In this document: piece after piece, positions 34,675 to 45,328 of the stretch
Numbering within the stretch: the first letter of the stretch is position 1
Layout of the letters: the number at the start of each line of letters is the position of its first letter
Program-made: the position numbers and the translations under genes
The notes under the pieces: generated by a model
What the model was told of the DNA's origin: nothing
Database searches by the model: none
Seen by the model: the letters and a program-made list of their open reading frames with translations, nothing else
Source: Lyngbya sp. HA4199-MV5
GTDB taxonomy: Bacteria > Cyanobacteriota > Cyanobacteriia > Leptolyngbyales > Leptolyngbyaceae
NCBI GenBank assembly: GCA_019359375.1
Contig: JAHHHL010000015.1
Span: forward strand, 83,779 to 147,778
Direction of reading: 5' to 3'
Length of the DNA stretch: 64,000 nt

Positions 34675-37600
34675 ATGAATCGATCGCACTTGAACGTAGG
34701 GATTTTGACAAGCAGCATTTTGAGTGCGTTGTTATATGCTCCAGCGATCGCGGCTCAAGTTGTGCCTGATAACACACTGCCTGTGGGGGAGCGATCGCAG
34801 GTCACGGGCAATCCAAACGTTCAAATTGACGGTGGCGCGAGACGAGGCAGCAATTTGTTCCACAGCTTCAGTGAGTTTTCCATTCCCACGGGTGGGTCTG
34901 CCTTCTTCAACAATGCAACCGATGTGCAAAACATTTTCAGCCGTGTCACAGGTGGCTCAATCTCAACTATTGATGGATTGATTCGAGCCAATGGTACGGC
35001 TAACCTTTTCCTGCTCAATCCTAATGGGATCATATTTGGTCCCAATGCCAGGTTGAACATCGGTAGCTCATTTATTGCCAGTACGGCGAATGGTCTGAAT
35101 TTTACTGATGGCACTTTTTTCAGTGCGACACCCGCTCTGACAACACCTCTACTAACGATTAGCGTTCCCATTGGCTTGCAATACGGGAGCGGGGCTGGGA
35201 GCGTTCAGGCTACGGGGTCTAGTCTACAGGTAAATCCTGGAAAGACCTTAGCACTAGGGCGTGTTTTAAAACCCTCGATCCTCCCCAACCCTCCTTAAAA
35301 AGGAGGGAGCTAGATTGTTCAAAGTCCCCCTTTTGAAGGGGGATTTAGGGGGATCACCAAGAGGCAAGGAACCGACCCAAAGGGTTTTAAAACACTGCCT
35401 AGCAGGTGGCAGTGTAAGCGTGGAGGGTGGGCAACTGTTAGCGCCAGGAGGGCGTGTGGAGTTGGCAGGTGTAGCACCAGAGGGTCGCATCGAGCTTATT
35501 GCTAATGGTTCGTCCTTTGGTTTGAGTGTTCCCGCGTTGGTGCCTCGAACAGATGTATCCATTACCAATGATGCTGAAGTAAACGTTAGGGCTGGCGGTA
35601 GCGGGAGTATTGCTATCAATGCCCAGAACGTAAATATTTCGGGAGGTACAAAGCTACAGGCAGGGATAGCCTCAGGGAATGGTTCTGTTGGCATCAAAGC
35701 AGGAGATGTTGAAATTAACGCGACAGGGGCAATAAACCTGATTAATGGAAGTCTAATTAACAATGAGGTGGAAGTTGGAGCCGTAGGCAATGCAGGCAAC
35801 GTCAACATCACAACCGGCTCGCTTTTTGTGAGTGAAGGTTCTCGACTCAGCGCCAGTACCAGAGGACAGGGAAATGTAGGCAATCTGATGATTGAGGCTC
35901 ACGACCAAGTTTCCTTCACGAATGGAGCTTTTGCCTTGACCACGGTGGAACTAGGAGCTGTGGGTAATGGTGGCGATATCCAGATTCAGGCTGGGTCTGT
36001 CGCTGTCGCCAGCTCTCAATTAAAAGTTAGCACCTTGGGTCAGGGAAATTCGGGCAACCTGACGATTGATGCCCGCAATACCGTCGAGTTTATCAATGAC
36101 GCTTTTGCCTTCAGCCAGGTGGAACCAGCAGCAGTCGGCAGCGGCGGTGAGATCAGAATTACCACGGGTTCGCTTTCGGCAATGAATCGCTCTTTCCTGA
36201 GTGCCAGTACGATTGGAGTCGGGAATGCGGGCAGCGTCAGCTTAGAAGCCCGCGACACTGTCTTCTTTAGCAACATTGGTGCTGCCTTTACTACTGTGGA
36301 ACCGGGCGCGGTGGGAAATGGGGGCAATCTGCACATTCAGGCTGGGTCGGTTTCCATCGCTGATGGGTCGTTTCTGACGGTAGCCACTCTAGGTCAGGGA
36401 AATGCAGGTAATGTGATGATTGAGGCTCGAGATTCTGTCCTGTTCCACCTCGGAACTGCCAACACTAGCGTGGGCTTGAACGACAATCGCATCGGAGAAG
36501 GCAATGGGGGTACCATCCGCATTATCACAGGTACACTCCAGCTCGGCAACCAGGCGCAATTGCTTGCCAACACCTATGTGGAACGGGGAAATGCAGGCAA
36601 TATCACCATTGAGGCTCGCGATACTGTCTCTTTGTCTGGCGAGAGTTTTATATTCAGCCAAGTTGGAGGGATAGGAACCGTAGGCAATGGAGGTAACATC
36701 AATATCACGACAGGTTCGCTCTTAGTTGCGAGTGGCTCGATTCTAAGTACTGACACCTTCGGAGTTGGGAATGGGGGCAACATAACGATAAATGCACGGG
36801 ATACGGTCTCCTTCGTGACGAAGGGAGGTGCTTACAGTCTCGTGCAACGGGCAGTTAATAACGATACCAACATCATTGGAGAAGGTAATGGGGGCAATAT
36901 CGACATCACGACCGGCTCATTAATTGTTGCCAATGGCTCTTTTCTCGCAGCAAGTACCTTGGGAAAGGGAGATTCTGGCAATGTGAAGATTACAGCGACT
37001 GATGCTGTCTCCTTAGATGGGGTGAATCAAAATGGATTTCCCGGTGGTATTTACAGTGAGGTGGCGACAGGAGAAACGGGCAATGGCGGCAACATTACTA
37101 TCAATGCGCGATCGCTCACAGTCACGAATGGCGCTCGCTTGGCTACTGGTACGAATGGCAGAGGAAATGCAGGTAGTGTGAACATTAACACGGCGGATTT
37201 TGTCTCTTTTGACGGCGTAGGTATCAATGGCGTTTCTAGTGGTGCTTACAGCTTTGTGGAATTACAAGGGGTAGGTGATGCAAATGACATCAACATCACC
37301 ACGCGATCGCTCTCCGTCCTCAATAACGCTCAACTTTCGGCCTCCACCTCTGGCGATGGTTCTGCAGGTAATATCACCGTCAGTGCCGACACAATAGGTG
37401 TGAGCAGCGGCGGGCAACTGCTGACCACGACGTTTAGCAGTGGGAATGCGGGTAACATCACCGTGAAAACTCCAGACTTGCAGCTATCCGGCGCAACTAG
37501 CGGTCTATTTGCTCAAACTACCAGTACTGGAAATGCGGGTAACTTGACGATTCAACCCCGCGACAACGGGCAAAGCGTACGGGTGAACCTGCAAGATGGA

Positions 37601-38647
37601 GCGCAGATTTCTGCTTCCACTCTCAGTAGCGGTCGGGGAGGAGAACTGACGATCGCCGCGCCTGAATTGATCACGCTGACTGGAGATGGTTCTATCATTG
37701 CAGCCGGGACAGGAGGCAGCGGCGCGGGTGGAAACCTATCTCTTAAAACAGGCACCCTTAACATTCAAAACCAGGCAGAAGTTACTGTCAGCAGTTTGGG
37801 GACGGGCAGTGCAGGTAGTTTGTTTGTGGATGCCAACCGCATCTTCCTCAACAATCAAGGCAGCATTCGCGCTGATACGACAGGGGGTGGTGGCAATATC
37901 AACTTGCGATCGCCCTTCATCCTCCTCCGCAATGGCAGCAACATCACCACCAATGCGACTGGAGCCAACATTCCCGGTGGCAATATTGCGATCGATACCC
38001 GCTTTCTCATTGCAGTGTTAAATGAAGATAGCAACATCAGCGCCAACTCTGAGGACTTCCGGGGTGGCAATGTTCGCATCAATGCCTTTTCCATCTTCGG
38101 CATTCGTTCCAGTTTGGTTTCCACCCCTTTGAGTGACATCACCGCAACAGGTGCAACGTCTGCGTTGAGTGGCACGATCGATGTGATCACCGCAGGCATT
38201 GACCCCACTGCTGGATTACTAGAATTGCCCACTGATTTTGCAGACCCGTCAGGATTAATTGCTCAAGGGTGTCCTGCTAACCAGGGAAACTCCTTCGTGA
38301 TCACAGGTCGCGGCGGCTTGCCACCCACACCAGAACAGCAATTAGATGATGATGCGGGGTGGAGCGATCGGCGGAGGTTGATTGTGGCTAGAGAAGGCAG
38401 AGGGCAGGAGGCAGAGGGCAGAAGGAGCAGTAGAGGAGGACGCGGGGACACGGAGACGCGGAGACGCGGGGCTTCTCAAAATTCAAACCTTCCCGACACC
38501 CCACGCCCCACACCCCACACCCCAATTCTCGAAGCCACCAGATGGCAGATAACTCCTGCTGGAGAAGTCTTCCTGACTGCTGATGCTCCTAACCTAACGG
38601 CGCAAAATCCGTTGAATCCGCCCGCTACTTGCCAGAGCAGGCGATGA
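34675..38647 (+). pseudogene. haemagglutinin-type exoprotein 1, split by a MITE
   Basis: Signal peptide (AIAAQ), TPS/haemagglutinin N-terminal domain ([35 protein letters not shown]) and long Gly/Asn-rich beta-helix repeats (GNAGNITIEARDTVS), ending in the cyanobacterial tail QGCPANQGNSFVITGRGG. The frame stops at 35298 inside a 141-bp MITE at 35258-35398. Removing the MITE and one CTAG copy rejoins the frame exactly: KTLAL-AGGSVSVEGG, as in the paralogue at 38672. An ATG inside the MITE (35315) opens the 1110-residue remainder, which would lack a signal peptide. Probably non-functional unless the element excises. A GAGGT box precedes the original ATG. Confidence 0.85.
35258..35398. mobile_element. 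141-bp MITE, copy 3, inside exoprotein gene 1
   Basis: Flanked by CTAG at 35254-35257 and 35399-35402. By eye identical to the copy at 29930-30070. Insertion length plus duplication is 145 bases, which shifts the frame by one. Confidence 0.95.
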
Positions 38648-38671
38648 ACTACGAATACTGAAGGTAGCAAA

Positions 38672-41266
38672 ATGAATCGATCGCACCTGAACGCATGGGT
38701 TTTGACGGGCAGTATCGTGAGTGGATTGCTCTGCGCTCAGTCGATCGCGGCTCAGGTGATTCCTGATGCAACGCTGCCTGCGGGGGAGCGATCGCAAGTC
38801 ACGGGCAATCCCAACGTTCAAATTGATGGAGGAGCCAGACGAGGCGACAATCTCTTCCACAGCTTCAGCCAGTTTTCGATTCCTACAGGTGGGTCTGCCT
38901 ATTTCAACAATGCCGCTGATGTGCAGAATATCTTCAGTCGCGTTACAGGTGGATCGATCTCGAATATTGATGGTGTGATTCGAGCCAATGGGACGGCAAA
39001 TCTGTTTTTGCTCAATCCCAATGGGATTTTATTTGGTCCTAATGCCCGACTCAACATTGGCGGTTCCTTTGTTGCCACCACTGCCAACAGCATCAACTTT
39101 GCTGATAACTTTCAGTACAGCGCGACGAATCCCCAAACGGCACGGCTATTGACGGTTAGTGTTCCCGTTGGCTTGCAGATGGGAACGAATCCAGGACGAA
39201 TTGCAGCGCAGGGGAATGGCTACGATTTATCAGTGGCAGTGCCTCTTTTTTCTCCTCTGATCAGAGGCAATAGTACAGCAGGTTTACGGGTTCTAGCAGG
39301 TCAGACCCTTGCCTTAGTTGGTGGGGGTATAGACATTGATGGTGGCACACTGACGGCAGAACAAGGACGGATTGAGTTGGGCAGCGTACGGGATGGACAA
39401 GTAAACCTCAGTTCTACCAGTTCTGGCTTTGCGTTTGATTATTCAGGCAATCAGCGCTTTGGTGATATTCGCCTTTCACGACAGGCGTTAGGGGATGCCA
39501 GTGGTGGCGGGGTGATTCAGGTGCAGGGAAACCAGGTATCGCTGATGGATGGTTCACTGCTGTTGATTCAAAACCAGGGAAATCAAGCAGGCGGAAGCAT
39601 CAGAGTAAATGCTGCCCAGTTTTTAGAAATGAGTGGAATCAGCCCGGATGCTAAGTCGTTTCCTGGCGGTTTGGCTAGTGAACCTGTGGGAGCAGGGCGT
39701 GGGGCAGATGTTACAGTTTCAACTCAGCAGTTGAGGGTACAGGGTGGGGCAGTAATCGTTGCCCGCTCTTACAGTTCTGCTGAGACAGGCGATGTAACAG
39801 TGAATGCCTTTGACTCGGTACAAGTGAGCGGATCTTCATCGATTAATCCTACTTCTCTCAGCAATATCGCTACAACAGTTTTCGGTTCTGGACCTGGGGG
39901 AACGCTAACGGTATCAACAAGGCGGTTAAATCTTCTAGACGGAGGAAACGTAGCATCTCCTACGCTTGGAACTGGCAATGGTGGAACTGTGATGGTGAAT
40001 GCAACTGAAGCAGTGGAAATAATAGGAAGGTCACTTCTTTTTAGTCCAAGTGCTGTGAACTCCGCTACTATTAGTGCTGGCAATGCTGGGATAGTAATTA
40101 TCAACACAGCGAGGTTAGTAATTAAGAACGGTGGTGCTGTCAGTTCTTCCACTTTAGCAAGTGGGAACGCTGGCAATGTCACCATTAATGCCAGTGAATC
40201 TGTTGAGGTTACTGGTACAGTGCTCGGAAATCTTTTTCCTAGTGCTGTACGTTCGTCTGCCCCGATTACGTCTGAAGCTTTACGACAAGCTCTCAGACTA
40301 CCTGACAAACCAAGTGGAGATTCAGGCAGCGTGAGCATTAACACTCCTCGTTTAAGCATCAGGGATGGGGCACAGGTCTCTGTCAGCAATGATGGCACCG
40401 GGAGCGCTGGTACATTGCAGATGAATGCCAATTCGATTTCTCTCGATCGGGGTGGTTCAATCACCGCCGCGACTGCATCCGGTGAAGGCGGCAACATTGA
40501 CCTCAACATGCGAGATTTTGTGCTGCTGCGAAACAATAGCCAAATTACAACCTCGGCGGGTGGTAGGGGCAATGGTGGCAACATTCAGATTGATGCAGGG
40601 GCGATAATTGCCTTGCCCACTGAAAATAGCGACATTCGCGCCAATTCAGTCAACGCTCGTGGGGGTAATGTCACCATTAATGCCTCTGGCATCTTTGGCA
40701 TCCAGTTTCGCCCGCAAGATACGCCTTTGAGCGACATCACCTCTACGGGAGCCACTTCTGCCCAAAGTGGCACCGTTCAACTCAACATCGAACGCTTTGA
40801 CCCTACCTCTGGCTTAGTCGCACTGCCCACAACGGTTGTCGATTCGTCTCGCTTGATTGCCCAAGGCTGTCCCGCCAACCAGGGAAACTCCTTTGTGATC
40901 ACGGGTCGCGGCGGCTTGCCACCCACACCGGAACAGCAATTAGATGATGATGCAAAGTGGAGCGATCGGCGCAGATTGGTTGTGGTTGGAGAAGGCAGAA
41001 GGCAGGAGGCAGAGGGCAGAAGGATCAGTAGCGAAGGATACGGGGACACGGAGACGCGGGGACGCGGGGCTTCTTACAATTCACAATTCACAACTCAAAA
41101 TTCAAAACTCTCCCACACCCCACACCCCATACCCCACACTCCAATCATCGAAGCCACCGGATGGCAGATAACTCCCACTGGAGAGGTGTTCCTCGTTGCC
41201 GACTCCTCTAGCCCGGTAATGCAGAATCGGTTGACTCGATCGGCTGCCTGTCCAGAAGGGGAGTGA
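38672..41266 (+). CDS. haemagglutinin-type exoprotein 2 (intact)
   Basis: An 864-residue protein: signal peptide to about residue 27 (SIAAQ), TPS N-terminal domain (residues ~30-150, with [15 protein letters not shown] and [15 protein letters not shown]), beta-helix repeats to ~770 (GNAGNVTINASESVEV), and a conserved tail QGCPANQGNSFVITGRGGLP. The tail then contains an in-frame low-complexity insert (EGRRQEAEGRRISSEGYGDTE) encoded by GGCAGAAGG and GACACGGAG repeats like those in intergenic gaps. It is expected to be secreted through a TpsB porin, none of which lies in the window, and to act at the cell surface in adhesion. It starts 25 bases after exoprotein 1, likely in the same mRNA. Confidence 0.88.
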   Translation: MNRSHLNAWVLTGSIVSGLLCAQSIAAQVIPDATLPAGERSQVTGNPNVQIDGGARRGDNLFHSFSQFSIPTGGSAYFNNAADVQNIFSRVTGGSISNIDGVIRANGTANLFLLNPNGILFGPNARLNIGGSFVATTANSINFADNFQYSATNPQTARLLTVSVPVGLQMGTNPGRIAAQGNGYDLSVAVPLFSPLIRGNSTAGLRVLAGQTLALVGGGIDIDGGTLTAEQGRIELGSVRDGQVNLSSTSSGFAFDYSGNQRFGDIRLSRQALGDASGGGVIQVQGNQVSLMDGSLLLIQNQGNQAGGSIRVNAAQFLEMSGISPDAKSFPGGLASEPVGAGRGADVTVSTQQLRVQGGAVIVARSYSSAETGDVTVNAFDSVQVSGSSSINPTSLSNIATTVFGSGPGGTLTVSTRRLNLLDGGNVASPTLGTGNGGTVMVNATEAVEIIGRSLLFSPSAVNSATISAGNAGIVIINTARLVIKNGGAVSSSTLASGNAGNVTINASESVEVTGTVLGNLFPSAVRSSAPITSEALRQALRLPDKPSGDSGSVSINTPRLSIRDGAQVSVSNDGTGSAGTLQMNANSISLDRGGSITAATASGEGGNIDLNMRDFVLLRNNSQITTSAGGRGNGGNIQIDAGAIIALPTENSDIRANSVNARGGNVTINASGIFGIQFRPQDTPLSDITSTGATSAQSGTVQLNIERFDPTSGLVALPTTVVDSSRLIAQGCPANQGNSFVITGRGGLPPTPEQQLDDDAKWSDRRRLVVVGEGRRQEAEGRRISSEGYGDTETRGRGASYNSQFTTQNSKLSHTPHPIPHTPIIEATGWQITPTGEVFLVADSSSPVMQNRLTRSAACPEGE

Positions 41267-41337
41267 AGTCAATTGCTTAAATGAGCAAACTTATACCAAT
41301 CGTCCATACTAAGCTTTAGCACCCCAAGGAATGAAAA

Positions 41338-41450
41338 GGGTGTGGGGTGTAGGGTGTGAACAATCGCATTTTCAGAGCAATTTAATTTGAAAAAGTGGCA
41401 AATTAATCGGGGTAAAAGGGGAAATGGAAAACGGAGAAAGGGAAAACGGG
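41338..41450. repeat. heptamer and purine-rich tracts
   Basis: GGGTGTGGGGTGTAGGGTGT at about 41338 followed by GGGGTAAAAGGGGAAATGG-type runs to 41450. No gene seen in this 240-bp gap apart from the palindrome that follows. Confidence 0.6.
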
Positions 41451-41453
41451 CAA

Positions 41454-41471
41454 GACGTTACATGTAACGTC
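41454..41471. repeat. 18-bp perfect palindrome GACGTTACATGTAACGTC
   Basis: Core of the 40-bp palindrome found at 42111-42150 on the other side of the DUF3611 gene. Confidence 0.85.
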
Positions 41472-41508
41472 CCTACAGAAAGAATTACACCTAATTAAAT
41501 TCGCGTTC

Positions 41509-42084
41509 CTAATGATGTTCAACCTGACTCATCAGGTAAGCAGGAATGCCAACTCCAACGAACTGAGCCACAATCAGGTTGACGTTTGCCTGCACCACAA
41601 AAATATCGAGCGGTTCAATCAGTTGACCAGTACGGTAGATTGCTGCCCCTTCAGGAAAGGACAATGTTTTTGCCAACAACGCGCCAACAATCAATTCAAG
41701 CCCCAGTAATGTGAGCAACATGCTAACCAAATTGATGAACATACCGATCTGTAGAACTTGAATCGTCTTTTCACGGCTGGGATGTAGAGCCGGATCAGTC
41801 GCTCCTAGCTGTTTAGATAAACCTGTGTAGCGAAAAAACCAGTAGACACTCAATCCTAATGTGGCAATGCCACCCGTTGCAGAAAACAAACTCAGCCCAG
41901 ACTTGAGGTTGAGATTGAGATTGGGATCAACAATGGCAAACAACAGAATCGCAACAGAAATAATGGTTAAGACGAATTGTATCCAAAAGGCAATCCAGCC
42001 AAGCTTATGTAACGCAGCCGCAATTTGCTGTCTGGAGGAACGAGGCGTAGGGAAATAAAACTTTGATATGAAGTGATTCGGCAT
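41509..42084 (-). CDS. DUF3611 family membrane protein
   Basis: A 191-residue protein with four membrane helices: LGWIAFWIQFVLTIISVAILL, GIATLGLSVYWFFRY, GMFINLVSMLLTLLGLELIVG and IVAQFVGVGIPAYLMSQ. The conserved 'LHKLGWIAFWIQFVL' and 'VQANVN' segments match DUF3611, which is known from cyanobacteria and chloroplasts; its function is not established. It is flanked on both sides by related palindromes and probably transcribed alone. Confidence 0.85.
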   Translation of the reverse strand: MPNHFISKFYFPTPRSSRQQIAAALHKLGWIAFWIQFVLTIISVAILLFAIVDPNLNLNLKSGLSLFSATGGIATLGLSVYWFFRYTGLSKQLGATDPALHPSREKTIQVLQIGMFINLVSMLLTLLGLELIVGALLAKTLSFPEGAAIYRTGQLIEPLDIFVVQANVNLIVAQFVGVGIPAYLMSQVEHH

Positions 42085-42110
42085 CGTTCAGTATTCTTAT
42101 GAAAAGTTCG

Positions 42111-42150
42111 GTGTTAGTAGGGACGTTACATGTAACGTCCCTACTAACAC
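42111..42150. repeat. 40-bp perfect palindrome
   Basis: GTGTTAGTAGGGACGTTACA (42111-42130) is followed immediately by its exact reverse complement (42131-42150) with no spacer. The inner 18 bases recur at 41454-41471. It lies in the short gap between the catalase-like gene's 3' end and DUF3611. Confidence 0.95.
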
Positions 42151-42158
42151 AAAATCCA

Positions 42159-43232
42159 TCACAGATCACGGATTCGTCTTGTGTGGGATGTGGCGTAGGA
42201 AGGTGAGCGAAAGAGCAGAACCGGATCATCCGTCGGTGCGATCCCGTCTGTCATCATCAGCGGATCAAAGTTGATGTTATAACTACCAGCCAGGTCGGAT
42301 GGCATTGCCGATGTGAGGGTTAGGGTGCCTGCCTTCAGCTCTCGATGCTTCCCCTTCCAGAGCAGCGTTGGATTGGTTTCAGGATCACCCGGTTCGCCAA
42401 TCGTCACAATCATGTCCCAGTTGATTGGACTCATCCGTGTGCGCTGAATTAGCGCCTGCTCCAAAAAGTTAGGCGGCATTGATGATAACTGTGCCTTTGA
42501 AAGCTGCTTCTCGCCATCTTGAGGAACAAAGCGGAATTTCACAATGGTTGTCTTGCCTGCCGCATTGATGAATTTGAATGCATGAACGCCGTAGAAGGCA
42601 CAATTGGCATAGCTTGGAGGTGGATTGTTCTCCTGCAAAAATTTTGCTTGCAGCGCAATATCCGGGTGAGTAGCCTCAAACTGCTTGTACTTCGCCATGT
42701 CCGGTTTTCCGGTAGCAGGATCGATCGCCAGCGCAATGAACTTATTCAGAAACGTTTGTGGTACGGCAGCAAAGAACATCGGCGTATGAAGCATCGTCAT
42801 GTGATGGAGACTGCCGTCTGGCAACCGGAATTCGAGCGCCATACCGCGTGGGCTTTTATCAGCATCAGATACCATTGGATCACCACCTGCGATGGAAAAG
42901 CGGGCGACGACATCGAGTTTTTCTCCAGAGAACAACCCCGATCGCGAAATCTCTTTGATTTCTGGATTACCAACAAACGTGCCCAGGGCACCCACCCCTT
43001 TTGTATGATTTCGTCGTTGACCCCGGTGTAAACCGTAGGCATCCTGAAGCGCATCCACAGTCTCTTCTGCGGTCGCCTCGGTCTGCTTCTCCGAGGATTC
43101 CAATGGGCGAACAGACTTAGCAATAGCGGCTGCGGTCGCCGATGCCACAACTGGTGCGACGAAACCGATCGCAGCAATTCGACTGGCTGATCTAAGGAAG
43201 TTTCTCCTGCTATAAACCTTTCTCTCTGACAT
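42159..43232 (-). CDS. catalase-family peroxidase (SrpA-like), Tat-exported
   Basis: A 357-residue protein with an N-terminal twin-arginine signal (SRRNFLRSASRIAAIGFVAP). The haem-enzyme core follows: RRNHTKGVGALGTF carries the distal catalytic His, ARFSIAGGDPMVSDAD and SPRGMALEFRLPDG are typical, and YANCAFYGVHAFKF is the proximal region. It is shorter than true catalases (~480+) and belongs to the catalase-related peroxidases such as cyanobacterial SrpA. It probably removes peroxide in the periplasm. It starts shortly downstream of the AEC carrier gene (22-bp gap). Confidence 0.85.
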   Translation of the reverse strand: MSERKVYSRRNFLRSASRIAAIGFVAPVVASATAAAIAKSVRPLESSEKQTEATAEETVDALQDAYGLHRGQRRNHTKGVGALGTFVGNPEIKEISRSGLFSGEKLDVVARFSIAGGDPMVSDADKSPRGMALEFRLPDGSLHHMTMLHTPMFFAAVPQTFLNKFIALAIDPATGKPDMAKYKQFEATHPDIALQAKFLQENNPPPSYANCAFYGVHAFKFINAAGKTTIVKFRFVPQDGEKQLSKAQLSSMPPNFLEQALIQRTRMSPINWDMIVTIGEPGDPETNPTLLWKGKHRELKAGTLTLTSAMPSDLAGSYNINFDPLMMTDGIAPTDDPVLLFRSPSYATSHTRRIRDL

Positions 43233-43254
43233 TTGCTTCTCCCTGGATAATCAT

Positions 43255-44199
43255 CTAATGGCTGACGAGTGCGATCGCAATTGGTAAAGTCGCAATCATC
43301 ATCATTGAAGTTAACAACAGAGTGGATGATGCTTCCGACTCGTACATTTGATAGCGTGATGCCAGAATGACTCCAACTGCACTGGATGGCAGCGCACAAA
43401 TCAGAATTCCTTCTTGAGCATCAGGATGAGAGATGCTCAACCAAAACACCATGACCACCATCAACAGCGGTTGCCCAACCATCTTCAGAACACTATTTAC
43501 AATCACCTCACGATTGAGCTTGAGTTTGTGTGCCGCCAGCGTTAAGCCGCAACAAAAGATCGCTACGCCAGGCGTTGCAACGCCAATCAAACTGAACATT
43601 TTGTCTACAACGCCAGGAACTTTCACACCAAGCAGAACTAACACGATCGCCAAAATGGGAACCCAAACGATTGGGGCTTTGATTGCGTTTAATACCGATG
43701 ATTGAAACATCTGATTGAGGCTGAAATGCTTACCAGCTTCCTGGTCTCGTCCAATTTCCACCAGTGCTATCGTTAGCGGAACTTGAATCACATTCATAAC
43801 AATGGCGCTAGTTGCGATCGAAACGATGCTAGAACTTCCATAGAGGTCATCTAGAAGGGGAGTGCCGATAAAAGGGGCTGTAGGCACTGTAATTAAAAAC
43901 GCTTGCAAGGCAGCCGTTCCAACATCGTGGTGAAATAGAAACCTGCCACCTAACCAGGCAATCAAATAAAAACCTAGAAGCGCAATTAGCAACCCTAAGA
44001 ACAACGTTCCTTGTTGCAGCAAAACACTGCGAGAAGTACCGGATGTACCCACAAATAAAGAAGCTGGAAGCGCATAGTCTAGAACCAGATCATTGAGTCC
44101 GCTGGTTTGAGTGCTGCTAAACTGCTTCGCTCGTCCTGCAAAGTATCCCAATGCCAGCACGAAGAATATTGGCAATAAGATAACAGTTTGGTTTGACAT
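43255..44199 (-). CDS. AEC-family transporter (auxin efflux carrier / malate permease type)
   Basis: A 314-residue permease with ten hydrophobic helices in two halves, e.g. VILLPIFFVLALGYFAGRA, LFLGLLIALLGFYLIAWLGG and TPGVAIFCCGLTLAAHKLKL. The proline-bearing segment TVPTAPFIGTPLLDDLYG marks the helix break typical of AEC carriers. Family members move malate, other carboxylates or auxin. Its position ahead of malic enzymes and fumarase makes a dicarboxylate or hydroxyacid substrate plausible; that is inference from context. Confidence 0.82.
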   Translation of the reverse strand: MSNQTVILLPIFFVLALGYFAGRAKQFSSTQTSGLNDLVLDYALPASLFVGTSGTSRSVLLQQGTLFLGLLIALLGFYLIAWLGGRFLFHHDVGTAALQAFLITVPTAPFIGTPLLDDLYGSSSIVSIATSAIVMNVIQVPLTIALVEIGRDQEAGKHFSLNQMFQSSVLNAIKAPIVWVPILAIVLVLLGVKVPGVVDKMFSLIGVATPGVAIFCCGLTLAAHKLKLNREVIVNSVLKMVGQPLLMVVMVFWLSISHPDAQEGILICALPSSAVGVILASRYQMYESEASSTLLLTSMMMIATLPIAIALVSH

Positions 44200-44285
44200 C
44201 TGAATTCGATCTCCGCGCTAGACGCTGGATATTTTTGCAAGACCAAAGGCGATCGCTGCTGATTGCTTGACAAATCTTCGAGGAC

Positions 44286-45252
44286 TTATGTCACTAAATC
44301 TGCTGGTTGCTGTCCGGCAAAAAAAGCATCAAAATTGTCAAGAATTAGAAACCCCATCTGGTTGCGCGTTTCGATCGTTGCGTTGCCGAGGTGGGGCGTA
44401 AAAAACGTGTTGGGCAACGATCGTAACTCCGCACTAACGTGCGGCTCGTTGGGGTACACATCCAATCCTGCCGCCGCAAGCTTGCCAGACTTCAAGGCGG
44501 CAATCAAATCTGCTTCAACAATCAATGTGCCGCGTGCTGCATTAACGACGATCGCGCCATCCGGCATCAATGCAATCCGACTGGAATTGAGAAACCCTTC
44601 AGTGTCAGGAGTTGCCGGACTATGAAACGATAGAAAATCACTCACGCGCAGCAGATCATCTGGGTTCTCGTAAAACGTTGCGCCCTGCTCCCGTTCGGGC
44701 GGTAAGCGGTGAGGATTGTGGTAGTGAATCTTCATGTTAAAGCCGCGTGCTCGCTGTGCCACGGCTTGCCCAATGCGACCCATACCATAAATGCCTAACC
44801 GCTTGCCGTGAACTTCTGTACCGAGCAGCCCGGTTGGGCTTTCATCGTTCCAGTTCCCCGATCGCACGAGCGCATTGGCTCCATTGGCTCGCCGCGCTTG
44901 CACACAGCAACAGCATCAGCGTTAAATCTGCGGTTGCCTCGGTTAACACGCCTGGTGTGTTGATCACCGCTATATGGCGCTGTTTTGCGGCTACCAGATC
45001 GATGTGATCATAGCCAACCGAAAACGTCGCGATCGCCCGAACACTCTCCGGTAAATGATGAATCACTTCAGCGGTCAGATGATCGCTCATATTGATCAAC
45101 ACTGCATCTGCGCCTTGAGCGTGTGCAATGATTTCTTCAGGACTGTATGAATGATCCGCTTCGTTCAGTCGCGCGATGTAATCTTGAGAAAGGCGGTTTT
45201 CGATCGCTTGGGGTAACTTGCGCGTCACTAGAATCGTAGGTTTTGAAGCCAT
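44286..45252 (-). pseudogene. D-2-hydroxyacid dehydrogenase, frameshifted
   Basis: The N-terminal half (from ATG 45252, MASKPTILVTRK) carries the substrate-domain sequence and FSVGYDHIDL, INTPGVLTEATADLTLMLLL. The C-terminal half, in another frame, carries GKRLGIYGMGRIGQAVAQRA, VVNAARGTLI and the catalytic His region NTFFTPHLGNATIE. The frames meet near 44893-44905, where an extra A in TGTGCAAGCGCGG (two A's at 44898-44899) breaks the join; removing one restores ...LLLCAARRANGANALVRSGNW. The intact enzyme would be ~320 residues and reduce glyoxylate or hydroxypyruvate. Either a real mutation or a sequencing error. Confidence 0.8.
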
Positions 45253-45328
45253 AAAATGCACCACTCTTGTTGATGGATCACGGGTAGGGTGGGCATTGCC
45301 CACCCTACTGCCTCAGCGTCAAAAGTGC

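Noticed and set aside
35315..35400. ATG inside the MITE as the true start of exoprotein 1
   Set aside because: It encodes MITE-derived residues and would skip the signal peptide and N-terminal secretion domain; excision of the element restores the original gene.
36389..36661. Antisense frames across the exoprotein genes
   Set aside because: They mirror the Gly/Asn-rich coding repeats on the plus strand and have no start signals or recognisable products.
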